A DNA stretch of 64,000 nucleotides from Coprococcus sp. OM04-5BH (lineage in GTDB: Bacteria > Bacillota > Clostridia > Lachnospirales > Lachnospiraceae): the NCBI RefSeq assembly GCF_003482105.1, contig NZ_QULM01000001.1:806001-870000 (forward strand), read 5' to 3'. Under the pieces are notes generated by a model. The model ran no database searches and was not told where the DNA came from. It saw only the letters and a list, made by a program, of their open reading frames with translations. Shown here piece by piece: positions 43,264 to 52,763 of this stretch; the first letter of the stretch is position 1, and each line of letters starts with the position of its first letter. The position numbers and the translations under genes were made by a program.

Positions 43264-45609
43264 ATGAAAAGGACTTTTATTGCAACGGCGTTATCATTGG
43301 CGTTGGGGCTCAGCAGTTTTGCACCTGTAGTGTCTGTAAATGCAGCAATGGAACAGCCGGGAGCAGGTGAGGTGGTTCAGGCAGAGACTTTGACTGCTAC
43401 AGGATCAGATTCCGTTGGGACTGCGGGGGAAGAGGATAACAGGGTTCAGTTAAGTTCCGAGAATTTCCCTGATGATAATTTCAGACAGTTTCTGACGGAT
43501 GAATTTGATAAAGATGGGGACGGCTGGGTAAATGTTGATGATGTAATTAGCATAGAGTGCTCTAAAAAGCAGATAAGTTCCCTTAAGGGAATAGAATTAT
43601 TTCCAAAATTAATGCGTCTTCACTGCGACGAAAATAATCTAACCAGCTTAGACGTAAGCAAGAACAAAGCATTGTGGAGCCTGTCATGTCAGTGGAATAG
43701 TATCAAAAGTCTTGATGTGAGTAATAACACAAGGTTACAGGTGCTGCTTTGCGGAGACAATGAGATCACCAATATAGACTTAAGTGAAAATACCAAATTG
43801 GAACAGCTATGCATATATAGAAACAATCTGGTTTCATTGGATGTAAGTAAGAATATCAAGTTGGACATTTTAATGTGCCATCAATGTAATCTTAGTAATC
43901 TTGATATAAGTAATAATAAAGAGTTGAAAATGCTGTATTGTCTGGACAATAATCTTGATGTTTTAGATGTCAGTAACAATACAAAGCTGACACGTATATG
44001 GTGCAGCCAGAATAAACTCACTTATCTGGATGTCAGTGCAAGCCCGTTATTGGAAATGCTGAAGTGTGAGGACAATAACATACATAGGCTTGATCTTAGC
44101 AATAATACCAAATTAAACAAATTAAACTGTTCAAATAATTGCCTGGAGAATGAGGATTTTTCATACCTGGATCAGACTTCATTTGAGACATATGATGTCA
44201 GCGGACAGAAGCATGGTTACGCAAAGGGGGTGTATAAAGGCAAGGCAGCAAGCTGCACGACCTCAGGTCTCACTGAGGGGGAATATTGTACCGAATGTGG
44301 CGTGACCGTTATACCGCGTAAGGTTATTCCGGCGAAGGGACACGAGGAGGTAGTAGATGAGGCAGTAGAGCCAACCTGTACCGAGAATGGTCTTACAGAG
44401 GGAAAGCATTGCGATGTGTGCGGTGAGGTTCTTGTGACACAGAAAGAGATTCCTGCAAAAGGACACGAAGAAGTAATAGATGAGGCGGTAGAGCCAACCT
44501 GTACCGAGAGTGGACTTACAGAGGGAAAGCACTGTGACGTGTGCGGTGAGGTTCTTGTGGCACAGGAAGAGATTCCTGCAAAAGGACACGAAGAAGTAAT
44601 AGATGAGGCGGTAGAGCCAACCTGTACCGAGAGTGGACTTACAGAGGGAAAGCACTGTGACGTGTGCGGTGAGGTTCTTGTGGCACAGGAAGAGATTCCT
44701 GCAAAAGGACACGAAGAAGTAATAGATGAGGCGGTAGAGCCAACCTGTACCGAGAGTGGACTTACAGAGGGAAAGCACTGTGACGTGTGCGGTGAGGTTC
44801 TTGTGGCACAGGAAGAGATTCCTGCAAAAGGACACGAAGAAGTAATAGATGAAGCGGTAGAGCCAACCTGTACCGAGAGTGGACTTACAGAAGGAAAGCA
44901 CTGTGACGTGTGCGGTGAGGTTCTTGTAGCCCAGGAAGAGATCCCTGCAAATGGTCATGCATGGGATGAGGGCGTCTACGTGAAGAAGCCTACAGCTAAG
45001 GAGGCCGGAAGCAAGCTGTATACCTGCTCAGTCTGTGGTGAGCAGAAGCTTGAGACCGTTGAGGCAGAAGGCGAAACCTTAGAGAAGATAGGCGGAAGCT
45101 GGTACTACATAAAGAACGGCAGATACGATACAAGCTCGACTACAGTAGTGAAGTACGGAAGTGCATGGTATTACGTTCATAACGGAGTTGTGGATTTCAC
45201 AGCAACTACCTTGGCTAAGAGGGGAAATAGCTGGTATTACGTGAACAAAGGAAAGGTAGACTTCACCAAGACTGGATTATTTGCCTATGGAAGAACCTGG
45301 TACTATGTGCAGAACGGCAAGGTGGCTTCCACAGCCGTAACATTGGTGAAGCACAATAACATCTGGTACTACGTTAATCATGGAAAGATAGATTTTAAAG
45401 CTGCCACTATCGTTAAGTATAACAACATTTGGTATTACGTAAGAAACGGAAAACTGAATAATGCGACAACCTTGGCGAAGTACAATGACAAATGGTATTA
45501 CGTGAACAAGGGTAAGGCTGATTTCCACTATACAGGAAATGTCACATACAACGGTTCTGTTTATTACGTTAAGAACGGAGTTATGCAGAGGAAGATAGGC
45601 AGAGCTTAA
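43264..45609 (+). CDS. LRR surface protein with Cys-rich tandem repeats and wall-binding-like repeats (paralog 3)
   Basis: GGGAGGATGAG precedes the ATG. The 781-residue protein has a signal peptide (KRTFIATALSLALGLSSFAPVVSVNA), one cap with EF-hand-like DKDGDGWV, about ten LRRs (residues about 100-300), then a diverged Cys-rich unit and five 41-residue units (GHEEVIDEAVEPTCTESG, LTEGKHCDVCGEVLVAQEEI), four of them almost identical, and nine or so 20-residue WYYVNKGK repeats at the C-terminus. The Cys-rich units are known from many bacterial surface proteins, with unknown role. It is 28 bases from the next paralog, so the two are likely one transcript. Confidence 0.87.
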   Translation: MKRTFIATALSLALGLSSFAPVVSVNAAMEQPGAGEVVQAETLTATGSDSVGTAGEEDNRVQLSSENFPDDNFRQFLTDEFDKDGDGWVNVDDVISIECSKKQISSLKGIELFPKLMRLHCDENNLTSLDVSKNKALWSLSCQWNSIKSLDVSNNTRLQVLLCGDNEITNIDLSENTKLEQLCIYRNNLVSLDVSKNIKLDILMCHQCNLSNLDISNNKELKMLYCLDNNLDVLDVSNNTKLTRIWCSQNKLTYLDVSASPLLEMLKCEDNNIHRLDLSNNTKLNKLNCSNNCLENEDFSYLDQTSFETYDVSGQKHGYAKGVYKGKAASCTTSGLTEGEYCTECGVTVIPRKVIPAKGHEEVVDEAVEPTCTENGLTEGKHCDVCGEVLVTQKEIPAKGHEEVIDEAVEPTCTESGLTEGKHCDVCGEVLVAQEEIPAKGHEEVIDEAVEPTCTESGLTEGKHCDVCGEVLVAQEEIPAKGHEEVIDEAVEPTCTESGLTEGKHCDVCGEVLVAQEEIPAKGHEEVIDEAVEPTCTESGLTEGKHCDVCGEVLVAQEEIPANGHAWDEGVYVKKPTAKEAGSKLYTCSVCGEQKLETVEAEGETLEKIGGSWYYIKNGRYDTSSTTVVKYGSAWYYVHNGVVDFTATTLAKRGNSWYYVNKGKVDFTKTGLFAYGRTWYYVQNGKVASTAVTLVKHNNIWYYVNHGKIDFKAATIVKYNNIWYYVRNGKLNNATTLAKYNDKWYYVNKGKADFHYTGNVTYNGSVYYVKNGVMQRKIGRA
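44338..44952 (+). repeat. Five tandem 123-bp repeats inside an LRR gene
   Basis: Units start at 44338, 44461, 44584, 44707 and 44830, each 41 codons. Units 2 to 5 are nearly identical at the DNA level, including silent positions; unit 1 is more diverged. This indicates recent expansion by slippage or unequal recombination, and copy number is likely to vary between strains. Confidence 0.9.
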
Positions 45610-45637
45610 AATAAACAACATAGGAAGGAAGATGTAT

Positions 45638-47485
45638 ATGAAAAAATCATGTATGGCCATTGCATTAGCGTTGTCACTGGGACTCAGCAGCCTTGCACCT
45701 GTTGTGACAGTAAATGCAGAAGAAGGATCAAATGAGGTGGGAGTAGCCACTGCTACCAGTGCAGAGAGGACGGGCAGCAGTGCCGTTCAGGAGTCAAACA
45801 AGCTATATATCACGGAGGAGAATTTCCCTGATGCAGGATTAAGGAAGGGGATTCTTGATAGCTGGGATATGGAAGGTGAAGGATGGGTAAATCCCGACAA
45901 TGTGATCTCACTCTTTATGGACGAGATGGACATCAGTTCCCTTGAAGGAATAGAACTGTTCCCTAACCTGACTTTGCTTGAATGTAAGCGCAACAACCTT
46001 ACCAGTGTGGATGTAAGCAAAAATAAAAATCTTAAATCCCTCAATTTAGAAGATAACCAGCTTACAACCCTTGATGTCAGCAATAATCCGAAGCTTGAAC
46101 TTTTAGGCTTTAATTCAAATAAGATCAGCAGCATAGATGTCAGCAAGAATGCTAAGCTTTTGTGGCTTCAGTGTGCTGACAATCAGCTTACAGAGATAGA
46201 CGTAAGCGAAAACAAAGCGTTGCAGGACTTAGGTGTAAGTGGTAATAACATAAGTGAAGTTGATGTAACTAACAATCCGGATCTGCTTTCTTTATATTGC
46301 GGTGACAACTCTATCAAGGAGCTGGATATCAGCAAAAATCCACAGCTTAATATACTGGATTGTACAGGCTGCGGGCTGGATAAACTGGACATATCCAAAA
46401 ATCCTGACCTTCAGTATATATGGGCAGGGGATAACAATATATCTTCAATTGACGTGACAAAGCATACCGGTATGGAGATACTTGAGGTGGACAGAAACAA
46501 CATAAGCAAGATAGACATAAGCAACTGTCCCGAAATATGGGATTTCTCCTGCTATGATAATAATATCACAGAGCTTGACGTCAGCAAGAATACACATTTG
46601 GCATATTTCCTGTGCCAGAACAATGACCTTGGAGAGCTTGATATAAGCAACTGCCCTGAGATGGAGACCCTTATGTGTGACGATACAAATATTAAGTCAT
46701 TGGATGTAAGTATGTGTCCGGGACTTTTAACATTGTCATGCTCAAAAAATAAACTTACCAAGTTGGATCTCAAGAATAATACCCAACTGGTTCAGCTTGA
46801 TTGCTCCGACAACTACCTTAAGGATGAAGACTTCTCATATCTGGACGAGGACAATATGGATATATTTAATATTTCCCCTCAGAAGGACGCTGAGACCCTT
46901 GAGCAGGTAGATGGCAAGTGGTATTACACAAAATATGGTGACAAGGATTTAACGGTGACCAAGCTCTTTAAGTACAATGGAGAATGGTATTACGTAAAGA
47001 ATGGTGTAGTTGATTTCAGCGCAACAACTCTTGTTAAGAACGGCGGCACATGGTACTACGTTAAGAACGGTAAGATTGATTTCAAAGCAAGAACCTTATG
47101 CAAATACGGCAATACCTACTATTTCGTGCAGAACGGCAAGATGGACACCAAGTCAGTGACTCTCTGCAAGTACGGCAGTAGCTGGTATTATATCAAGAAT
47201 GGTAAGATTGACAAAACAAGAACCCTCTGTAAGTACAATAATACCTACTACTTCGTGCAGAACGGTAAGATGGACACCAAGTCAGTGACTATCTGCAAGT
47301 ACGGCAGCAGCTGGTATTACATAAAGAATGGTAAGATTGACAAGTCGAGGACCCTCTGCAAGTACAACGGCAAATGGTACTACGTGAACAACGGTAAGGT
47401 TGATTTCAAGTATACCGGTAATGTTACCTACAATGGTTCCGTTTACTATGTAAAGAACGGAATTATGCAGAAGAAGGTAAAATAA
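45638..47485 (+). CDS. LRR surface protein with wall-binding-like repeats (paralog 4)
   Basis: I choose ATG 45638 because GGAAGGAAG lies 6 bases upstream; an ATG at 45632 is too close to that site. The 615-residue protein has a signal peptide (KKSCMAIALALSLGLSSLAPVVTVNA), one cap module whose EF-hand-like loop is altered (DMEGEGWV instead of DxDGDGW), about sixteen LRRs and nine or so C-terminal repeats nearly identical to those of paralogs 1 and 5. The Cys-rich units of paralog 3 are missing. It follows paralog 3 closely. Confidence 0.85.
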   Translation: MKKSCMAIALALSLGLSSLAPVVTVNAEEGSNEVGVATATSAERTGSSAVQESNKLYITEENFPDAGLRKGILDSWDMEGEGWVNPDNVISLFMDEMDISSLEGIELFPNLTLLECKRNNLTSVDVSKNKNLKSLNLEDNQLTTLDVSNNPKLELLGFNSNKISSIDVSKNAKLLWLQCADNQLTEIDVSENKALQDLGVSGNNISEVDVTNNPDLLSLYCGDNSIKELDISKNPQLNILDCTGCGLDKLDISKNPDLQYIWAGDNNISSIDVTKHTGMEILEVDRNNISKIDISNCPEIWDFSCYDNNITELDVSKNTHLAYFLCQNNDLGELDISNCPEMETLMCDDTNIKSLDVSMCPGLLTLSCSKNKLTKLDLKNNTQLVQLDCSDNYLKDEDFSYLDEDNMDIFNISPQKDAETLEQVDGKWYYTKYGDKDLTVTKLFKYNGEWYYVKNGVVDFSATTLVKNGGTWYYVKNGKIDFKARTLCKYGNTYYFVQNGKMDTKSVTLCKYGSSWYYIKNGKIDKTRTLCKYNNTYYFVQNGKMDTKSVTICKYGSSWYYIKNGKIDKSRTLCKYNGKWYYVNNGKVDFKYTGNVTYNGSVYYVKNGIMQKKVK

Positions 47486-47619
47486 ATACTGACGGCTGAT
47501 CATTTGCAGATCGGAAGACGTATGAATTAAAGAAAATATGGTTGATGTTCAGCAAATGATGGTGGATAATAGAAGCAAGAGTAGGGTCTCAAAAAACCAA
47601 TGAGGAGGACGAGATTAGG

Positions 47620-49377
47620 ATGAGAAAAAGGCTTATGAGCATGCTTCTTAGTCTGATGCTGATACTGAATAGCATCTGCATAGGTAATAGCATGTATGTA
47701 GAGGCAAGTGAGGACGTGGTGATAACAGCAACGGCATCAGACAGTACCACAACCCGTGTTGAATTAAACGAAGAGAATTTCCCGGATAATAAATTCAGAG
47801 AGTATTTAAGTTGGCAGTTTGATGGTGATGGTGACGGATATATTAATCCGGATTTAGTTGAGCAGATTAATGTAGAGGAGATGCAGATATATTCCTTGAA
47901 GGGAATAGAGCTGTTCAAAAATCTGGAGTACCTAAATTGTTACAGAAACAGGCTGACATCTCTTGATGTCAGTAAGAATACTAAGCTGGACTGCCTGATA
48001 TGTAGCAGTAACAAGCTTACTTCATTGAATGTAGGTGATAATCCAAGTCTTCTGACGTTGTATTGTGTCAAGAATCAGCTGACGGAATTGGATGTGAGTG
48101 GCTGCCCGGGACTGAAGCATTTCAGCTGCGATAATAACCAGCTGACAGAATTAGATGTAAGGAACAATACCAAGCTGATAGAACTGAGACTGGGGGGCAA
48201 TAGTATTTCAGAACTGGTTGTCTCCGCCAACACAGCATTGGAGGAATTACAATGCAGCAGTAATAAGCTGACAGAATTAGACATAAGAAATAATCCAAAG
48301 CTTTCTATCTTATATTGTGAAAAAAACAATATTGCAGAGCTTAAGACTGATAACAACCCAGAGCTTACCACGTTGTTTTGTTACGATAATAAACTGCAGG
48401 AACTTGATGTGAGCAGTAACAAAAAACTGGCATCTCTTTCATGCATTAATAACCAATTGACGGAATTAGACGTTGAAAATAATGCCCTGATTAAAACTCT
48501 TTCATGTGATAAGAATAACATTGAAACACTTGACCTGAGCAATAATCCGGAGCTGACAAAGCTGTATTGTTCTGAGAACAAACTGGAAGCATTGGATATG
48601 AGCTGCAATCCTAAGCTCCAATCAATTGATTGCTCTGACAACAAGCTTAGGATATTGAATTTAAGTAATAATGCAGAACTTACATATGTGAACTGTAGCC
48701 GTAACAAGCTTGACAAGCTTGATCTGAGAAAAAGCACGAAGCTTGAATATCTTATATGCTATCAGAATTATCTTGTTAATGAAGAGTTCTCATATCTTGA
48801 TAAGGATAATATGAGAGGGCTGAATATTGGCACTCAGTTTGAAATAGAGGATATCCTGGAAATATACGGAAAGCCGACATACTATACAAAATATGGAGAA
48901 GTTGACAGAAATGCCACATTGTTGTTCAAGTATAAGGGAGAATGGTACTATATAAGAAATGGTGAGGTCGATTATACAGCCACAACTCTCGTGAAGCATG
49001 GCAGCACCTGGTACTACGTTAAGAACGGTAAGATTGATTTCAAAGCAAGAACCTTATGCAAATATGGCAATAGCTGGTATTGTATCAAGAACGGCAAGAT
49101 CGACAAGTCAAGAACCCTCTGTAAGTACAATAATACCTACTACTTCGTGCAGAACGGTAAGATGGACACCAAGTCAGTGACTCTCTGCAAGTACGGTAGC
49201 AGCTGGTATTACATAAAGAATGGTAAGATTGATAAGTCAAGGACCCTCTGCAAGTACAACGGCAAATGGTACTACGTGAACAACGGTAAGGTTGATTTCA
49301 AGTATACCGGTAATGTTACCTACAATGGTTCCGTTTACTATGTAAAGAACGGAATTATGCAGAAAAAGGTAAAGTAA
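47620..49377 (+). CDS. LRR surface protein with wall-binding-like repeats (paralog 5)
   Basis: GAGGAGGACGAG lies upstream of the ATG. The 585-residue protein has a signal peptide (RKRLMSMLLSLMLILNSICIG), one cap with EF-hand-like DGDGDGYI, about fifteen LRRs and about eight C-terminal 20-residue repeats; the last four are almost the same DNA sequence as in paralog 4. One repeat has WYCIKNG in place of WYYIKNG. A terminator follows, so this is the end of the LRR cluster. Confidence 0.85.
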   Translation: MRKRLMSMLLSLMLILNSICIGNSMYVEASEDVVITATASDSTTTRVELNEENFPDNKFREYLSWQFDGDGDGYINPDLVEQINVEEMQIYSLKGIELFKNLEYLNCYRNRLTSLDVSKNTKLDCLICSSNKLTSLNVGDNPSLLTLYCVKNQLTELDVSGCPGLKHFSCDNNQLTELDVRNNTKLIELRLGGNSISELVVSANTALEELQCSSNKLTELDIRNNPKLSILYCEKNNIAELKTDNNPELTTLFCYDNKLQELDVSSNKKLASLSCINNQLTELDVENNALIKTLSCDKNNIETLDLSNNPELTKLYCSENKLEALDMSCNPKLQSIDCSDNKLRILNLSNNAELTYVNCSRNKLDKLDLRKSTKLEYLICYQNYLVNEEFSYLDKDNMRGLNIGTQFEIEDILEIYGKPTYYTKYGEVDRNATLLFKYKGEWYYIRNGEVDYTATTLVKHGSTWYYVKNGKIDFKARTLCKYGNSWYCIKNGKIDKSRTLCKYNNTYYFVQNGKMDTKSVTLCKYGSSWYYIKNGKIDKSRTLCKYNGKWYYVNNGKVDFKYTGNVTYNGSVYYVKNGIMQKKVK

Positions 49378-49430
49378 GAGGATGTTGGTTGTTGGCAGAC
49401 ATTTATTAAATAATATAGTTTCATAATGGT

Positions 49431-49486
49431 GCGGGCATAGCATTTGCAGTGTTAAAGTTTAGCAGATGTTATGCCTGCTTTTTCTA
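49431..49486 (+). terminator. Intrinsic terminator after the LRR cluster
   Basis: GCGGGCATAGCATTTGC pairs with GCAGATGTTATGCCTGC with a few mismatches and G-U pairs, followed by TTTTTCT. Confidence 0.75.
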
Positions 49487-49593
49487 TATCCGGTTGAATA
49501 AGCTCTCATTTGATGGTAAAATTTCATGGACATAAAAGCTTTAGCAAATGGTAAAAACAGTACACTTAAAATTTTTGACAGAGGTTAAAAACA

Positions 49594-50424
49594 ATGCAGA
49601 AGAAGATAGCTTTAATAAATGATGTTACCGGTTTTGGAAGGTGCTCCATAGCAGTTATGGCTCCCATAGTTTCAGCCATGAAGATACAGGCTGTTACGGT
49701 GCCTACAGCCATACTTTCAGCCCATACCCAGTTCCCTACATTTTACTTTGATGATTATACAGATAAGATGGAAGACTATATACAGACCTACAAGGAACTT
49801 AATCTGGAATTTGACGCAATATCCACAGGCTTCTTAGGTTCGGAACGTCAGGTTGAGATAGTTACGGATTTTATAAAGTACTTTAAGAATGACAGGAACT
49901 TTGTAATAGTGGACCCGGTAATGGGAGACTATGGCAGGCTGTATCAGACCTATAATAAAGCCATGTGCAACAGGATGAAGGAGCTGGTGAAGTATGCAGA
50001 CATAATCACTCCTAATCTTACAGAGCTTACCACCCTGCTGGATCTGCCATATCCTGATCACACTGTTACAATAGAAGAGCTTAAGAAGATGTGCATTGCC
50101 CTGGCTGCCCAGGGACCGAAGCATATAGTGGTGACAGGGATACGTTTTAATAAAACCCAGATTGCAAATTTCATCTACAACAAGGATGAGGACTTCCAGA
50201 TGGTCATGGCTGACAGGATCGGCGGAGACAGAAGCGGCACAGGTGACGTGATCGCGTCTGTAATAGCAGGCATGTATATGAACGGACACAGCTTTTACGA
50301 GTCGGTAAAAAAGGCCGCCGCATATGTGTCAAAGTGCATAAGCTATTGCGAGGAGAATAAAGTGCCCGAATACTGGGGGCTGTGTTTTGAGATGTATCTG
50401 AAAGACCTTGTGGACGAGTGCTGA
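49594..50424 (+). CDS. Pyridoxamine/pyridoxal kinase, ribokinase superfamily
   Basis: The 276-residue protein fits PdxY/PdxK-type kinases: KIALINDVTGFGRCSIAV at the start, STGFLGS, VIVDPVMGDYGRLY, the ITPNLTEL motif and the catalytic GGDRSGTGDV near residue 210. These kinases phosphorylate pyridoxal, pyridoxamine or pyridoxine with ATP in the B6 salvage pathway. The length is typical. A terminator upstream and a long gap downstream suggest a single-gene unit. Confidence 0.9.
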   Translation: MQKKIALINDVTGFGRCSIAVMAPIVSAMKIQAVTVPTAILSAHTQFPTFYFDDYTDKMEDYIQTYKELNLEFDAISTGFLGSERQVEIVTDFIKYFKNDRNFVIVDPVMGDYGRLYQTYNKAMCNRMKELVKYADIITPNLTELTTLLDLPYPDHTVTIEELKKMCIALAAQGPKHIVVTGIRFNKTQIANFIYNKDEDFQMVMADRIGGDRSGTGDVIASVIAGMYMNGHSFYESVKKAAAYVSKCISYCEENKVPEYWGLCFEMYLKDLVDEC

Positions 50425-50565
50425 AGAAGTCGTGATAAATTGATTGGACAGCATAATTTCAGAACATGAGAAAATTAGATTTGAAATTTTTGTTTATGAT
50501 AAATTGTGTATAGAATAGAATATTAATTATTATAGAAATAAAATGTGAAAATCGGAGGCGTGAGA

Positions 50566-51225
50566 ATGTTTCTTTATACAGTGACCGGAAAGGTTGGCCA
50601 GGAAGGCTACCTTGATATAGAAAAGAGCGGTGACCTTACAGGAAAAAATGTCTATGTGAACATGACAAATAAATGTCCTTGCAGTTGTGTGTTCTGCCTG
50701 AGACAGACTAAGAAGCAGCAGGAAAACAATACCCTGTGGCTTAAGGAGGGGGAGCCTTCTGTGGAAGAGGTGCTGGCTCTCTGTGATAAATTCGATCTCA
50801 GTGTCATAAATGAGCTGGTGTTCTGCGGCTTTGGCGAGCCTCTTGAAAGACTTGATGATGTATGTGCGGTCATAGACGCCTTGAAGAAAAAATATCCGGA
50901 GCTTAAGGTAAGACTTAATACCATAGGCCTTGCAAATCTCATATATGGCAGGGATGTGACCCCGGAGCTTGCAGGAAGGATAGATACAGTATCCATATCA
51001 TTAAATGCACCTGAGGAGAAGGAGTTTCTTGAACTTACCAGATCACGGTTTGGCATAAAGTCCTATGAAGCCATGAAGGAATTCGCAGTTCTGGCGAAGA
51101 AGTATGTGCCCAACGTAGTTATGACCGTAGTTGAACAGGTTATGCCGGAGGACAAGATCGAGAAGTGCCGCAGCATATGTGAAGGGCTGGGAGTAACCTT
51201 GAGGGTACGGCCATTTGAGAATTAG
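50566..51225 (+). CDS. Radical SAM protein, TatD-associated type
   Basis: ATG 50566 is chosen for its GGAGG site (the frame is open to 50545). The 219-residue protein has the CxxxCxxC cluster motif as CPCSCVFC near residue 43, then VFCGFGEPLERLDDV (the GGE-type SAM-binding turn) and RLNTIGLANLIYGRD. It matches the short radical SAM proteins that are often encoded beside TatD nucleases (TIGR04038 type). Here no tatD gene is adjacent. The reaction is unknown. Confidence 0.85.
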   Translation: MFLYTVTGKVGQEGYLDIEKSGDLTGKNVYVNMTNKCPCSCVFCLRQTKKQQENNTLWLKEGEPSVEEVLALCDKFDLSVINELVFCGFGEPLERLDDVCAVIDALKKKYPELKVRLNTIGLANLIYGRDVTPELAGRIDTVSISLNAPEEKEFLELTRSRFGIKSYEAMKEFAVLAKKYVPNVVMTVVEQVMPEDKIEKCRSICEGLGVTLRVRPFEN

Positions 51226-51401
51226 GGGAAATTAGAATTTTAAGAATTATTTAGCAAATATTTATACATATTTATTAGGAACTTTATTTTTATTGGTTAT
51301 AATCTTTAACAATCAGATATGAGATCAGGATGTAGATGATCCTGATAAGTGGCTTGGTAAGCAACACAGGCTATATTGTATTTTTTTGAAAGGAGACCAA
51401 T

Positions 51402-51980
51402 ATGCAGACAATAGATCATAGGATTCTCGGGGAATTTCTTGAGAACAGATTTGAAGATAATGTTCCTGATATATTAAGACGGGCTTTTATATTAGGGGCT
51501 GTTGAGCCTGACTGGAATCTGATCACATATTTTCATGGCTGGAAGCCGGGGGCGAAGCTGCGGGGACACAATTATGAGAATGTCCTGCCTGCCATGAGGA
51601 GATTGTATGAATCACTGCAGGATAAAGCCACAATGGGACTGTGGGATTACTATCGCCTGGGGAAGCTCACACATTATGTGGCAGATTCATTTACCTATCC
51701 CCACAATGGAAATTTCGCAGGAAGCTTAGCTGACCACTGCGCTTACGAGGTCACCCTTCACAGAAGATTCTCCCAGATGCTGTTTGGAAAAACCGCAGAG
51801 ATATGTACTGACATAAAGAGCTTTTGTGACATTGAGGAGCTGCATGAACAGTACATGCAGGAAAATGGCACAGTGGAATGCGACATGAATTATATCCTGT
51901 ATGCAGTAAGTGCAGTATTTGACCATGTATACTCTGAGTCCTGCAATAAGCTGGTAAATGTATCAATGGGAAATATTTAA
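51402..51980 (+). CDS. Zinc-dependent phospholipase C-like protein
   Basis: AAAGGAGACC precedes the ATG. The 192-residue all-helical protein shows the ordered metal-ligand motifs of the zinc-dependent phospholipase C family: FILGAVEPDWN, FHGWKPG, RLGKLTHYVADSFTYPHNG and HCAYEVTLHR. It lacks a signal peptide, so it acts inside the cell or is a non-secreted relative; the substrate is unknown. Confidence 0.8.
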   Translation: MQTIDHRILGEFLENRFEDNVPDILRRAFILGAVEPDWNLITYFHGWKPGAKLRGHNYENVLPAMRRLYESLQDKATMGLWDYYRLGKLTHYVADSFTYPHNGNFAGSLADHCAYEVTLHRRFSQMLFGKTAEICTDIKSFCDIEELHEQYMQENGTVECDMNYILYAVSAVFDHVYSESCNKLVNVSMGNI

Positions 51981-52016
51981 TGTAAATACTTTTAATGTGG
52001 AAGGAAGAAAACATAT

Positions 52017-52640
52017 ATGACAGAGAAGGAGAAGATGCTGGCTGGTAAGGTATATGATCCTACAGATGAAGAACTGGCTGGTTTGAGATTAAAAGCACAT
52101 AAGCTGTCCCAGAGATACAATAATACATTTGAAGATGAAGAAGAAAAGCGAAAGCAGATACTTGATGAGCTGATTCCCCACAGAGGCAGGGGCGCATTTC
52201 TCCAGGGACCGGTATATTTTGACTATGGGGGATTCACTTCGGTTGGAGAGAATTTTTATGCTAATTTTAATTTCACGGTATTGGATATATGCCCTGTTAA
52301 GATAGGAGATAATGTATTCTTTGGACCAAACTGCACTATAGCAACACCAATGCATTCGTTTATGTGGCAGGAGAGGAATATTAAGACTGCCCGGGACGGA
52401 CATGATTATGATGAGGAATATGGCAAGCCTGTAACAATAGGCGATAATTGCTGGTTCGCCAGTAACGTGGTCATAACAGGTGGAGTTACTATTGGTGATG
52501 GTTGTGTGATCGGAGCCGGAAGTGTAGTTACGAGAGATATCCCTCCAAATAGTCTTGCAGTAGGTAATCCCTGCCGCGTGATCAGAAAGATCACAGAGCA
52601 GGATTCCATAAGACAACGCAAGGATTTGTGGACATTATAA
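52017..52640 (+). CDS. Maltose/galactoside O-acetyltransferase-type enzyme
   Basis: The 207-residue protein is a left-handed beta-helix acetyltransferase: the N-terminal Mac domain (MLAGKVYDPTDEEL), hexapeptide repeats (VKIGDNVFFGPNCTIATPMH with the catalytic His, VTIGDNCWFASNVVITGGVTIGDGCVIGAGSVVTRDIP in outline) and the ending AVGNPCRVIRKI. It transfers acetyl from acetyl-CoA to a sugar hydroxyl. It starts 36 bases after the previous gene with GGAAGG upstream. Confidence 0.92.
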   Translation: MTEKEKMLAGKVYDPTDEELAGLRLKAHKLSQRYNNTFEDEEEKRKQILDELIPHRGRGAFLQGPVYFDYGGFTSVGENFYANFNFTVLDICPVKIGDNVFFGPNCTIATPMHSFMWQERNIKTARDGHDYDEEYGKPVTIGDNCWFASNVVITGGVTIGDGCVIGAGSVVTRDIPPNSLAVGNPCRVIRKITEQDSIRQRKDLWTL

Positions 52641-52715
52641 GTTATAGAGCATAGATAATTGTTGGAGTTATAGGTTATTATTGATGTTATAAATTGGAAG
52701 ACCTATAGGCTTGTA

Positions 52716-52744
52716 AAAAAAGCTGCCAAAGGCAGCTTTTTTTA
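52716..52744. terminator. Bidirectional terminator between convergent genes
   Basis: AAAAAAGCTGCC and GGCAGCTTTTTTT with an AAA loop; A run on one side and T run on the other, placed between the acetyltransferase and the MATE gene on the opposite strand. Confidence 0.9.
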
Positions 52745-52763
52745 TGTGTATATTTTATCGCTG

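Noticed and set aside
44338..44952. Possible CRISPR array
   Set aside because: Units are 123 bp with no variable spacers, lie in frame inside a gene and encode a conserved 41-residue motif.
44263..44958. 231-codon minus-strand frame with repeated FCRNLFLCHKNLTAHV units
   Set aside because: It is the antisense shadow of the 123-bp tandem repeats, with no ribosome site; the sense frame has clear domain structure.
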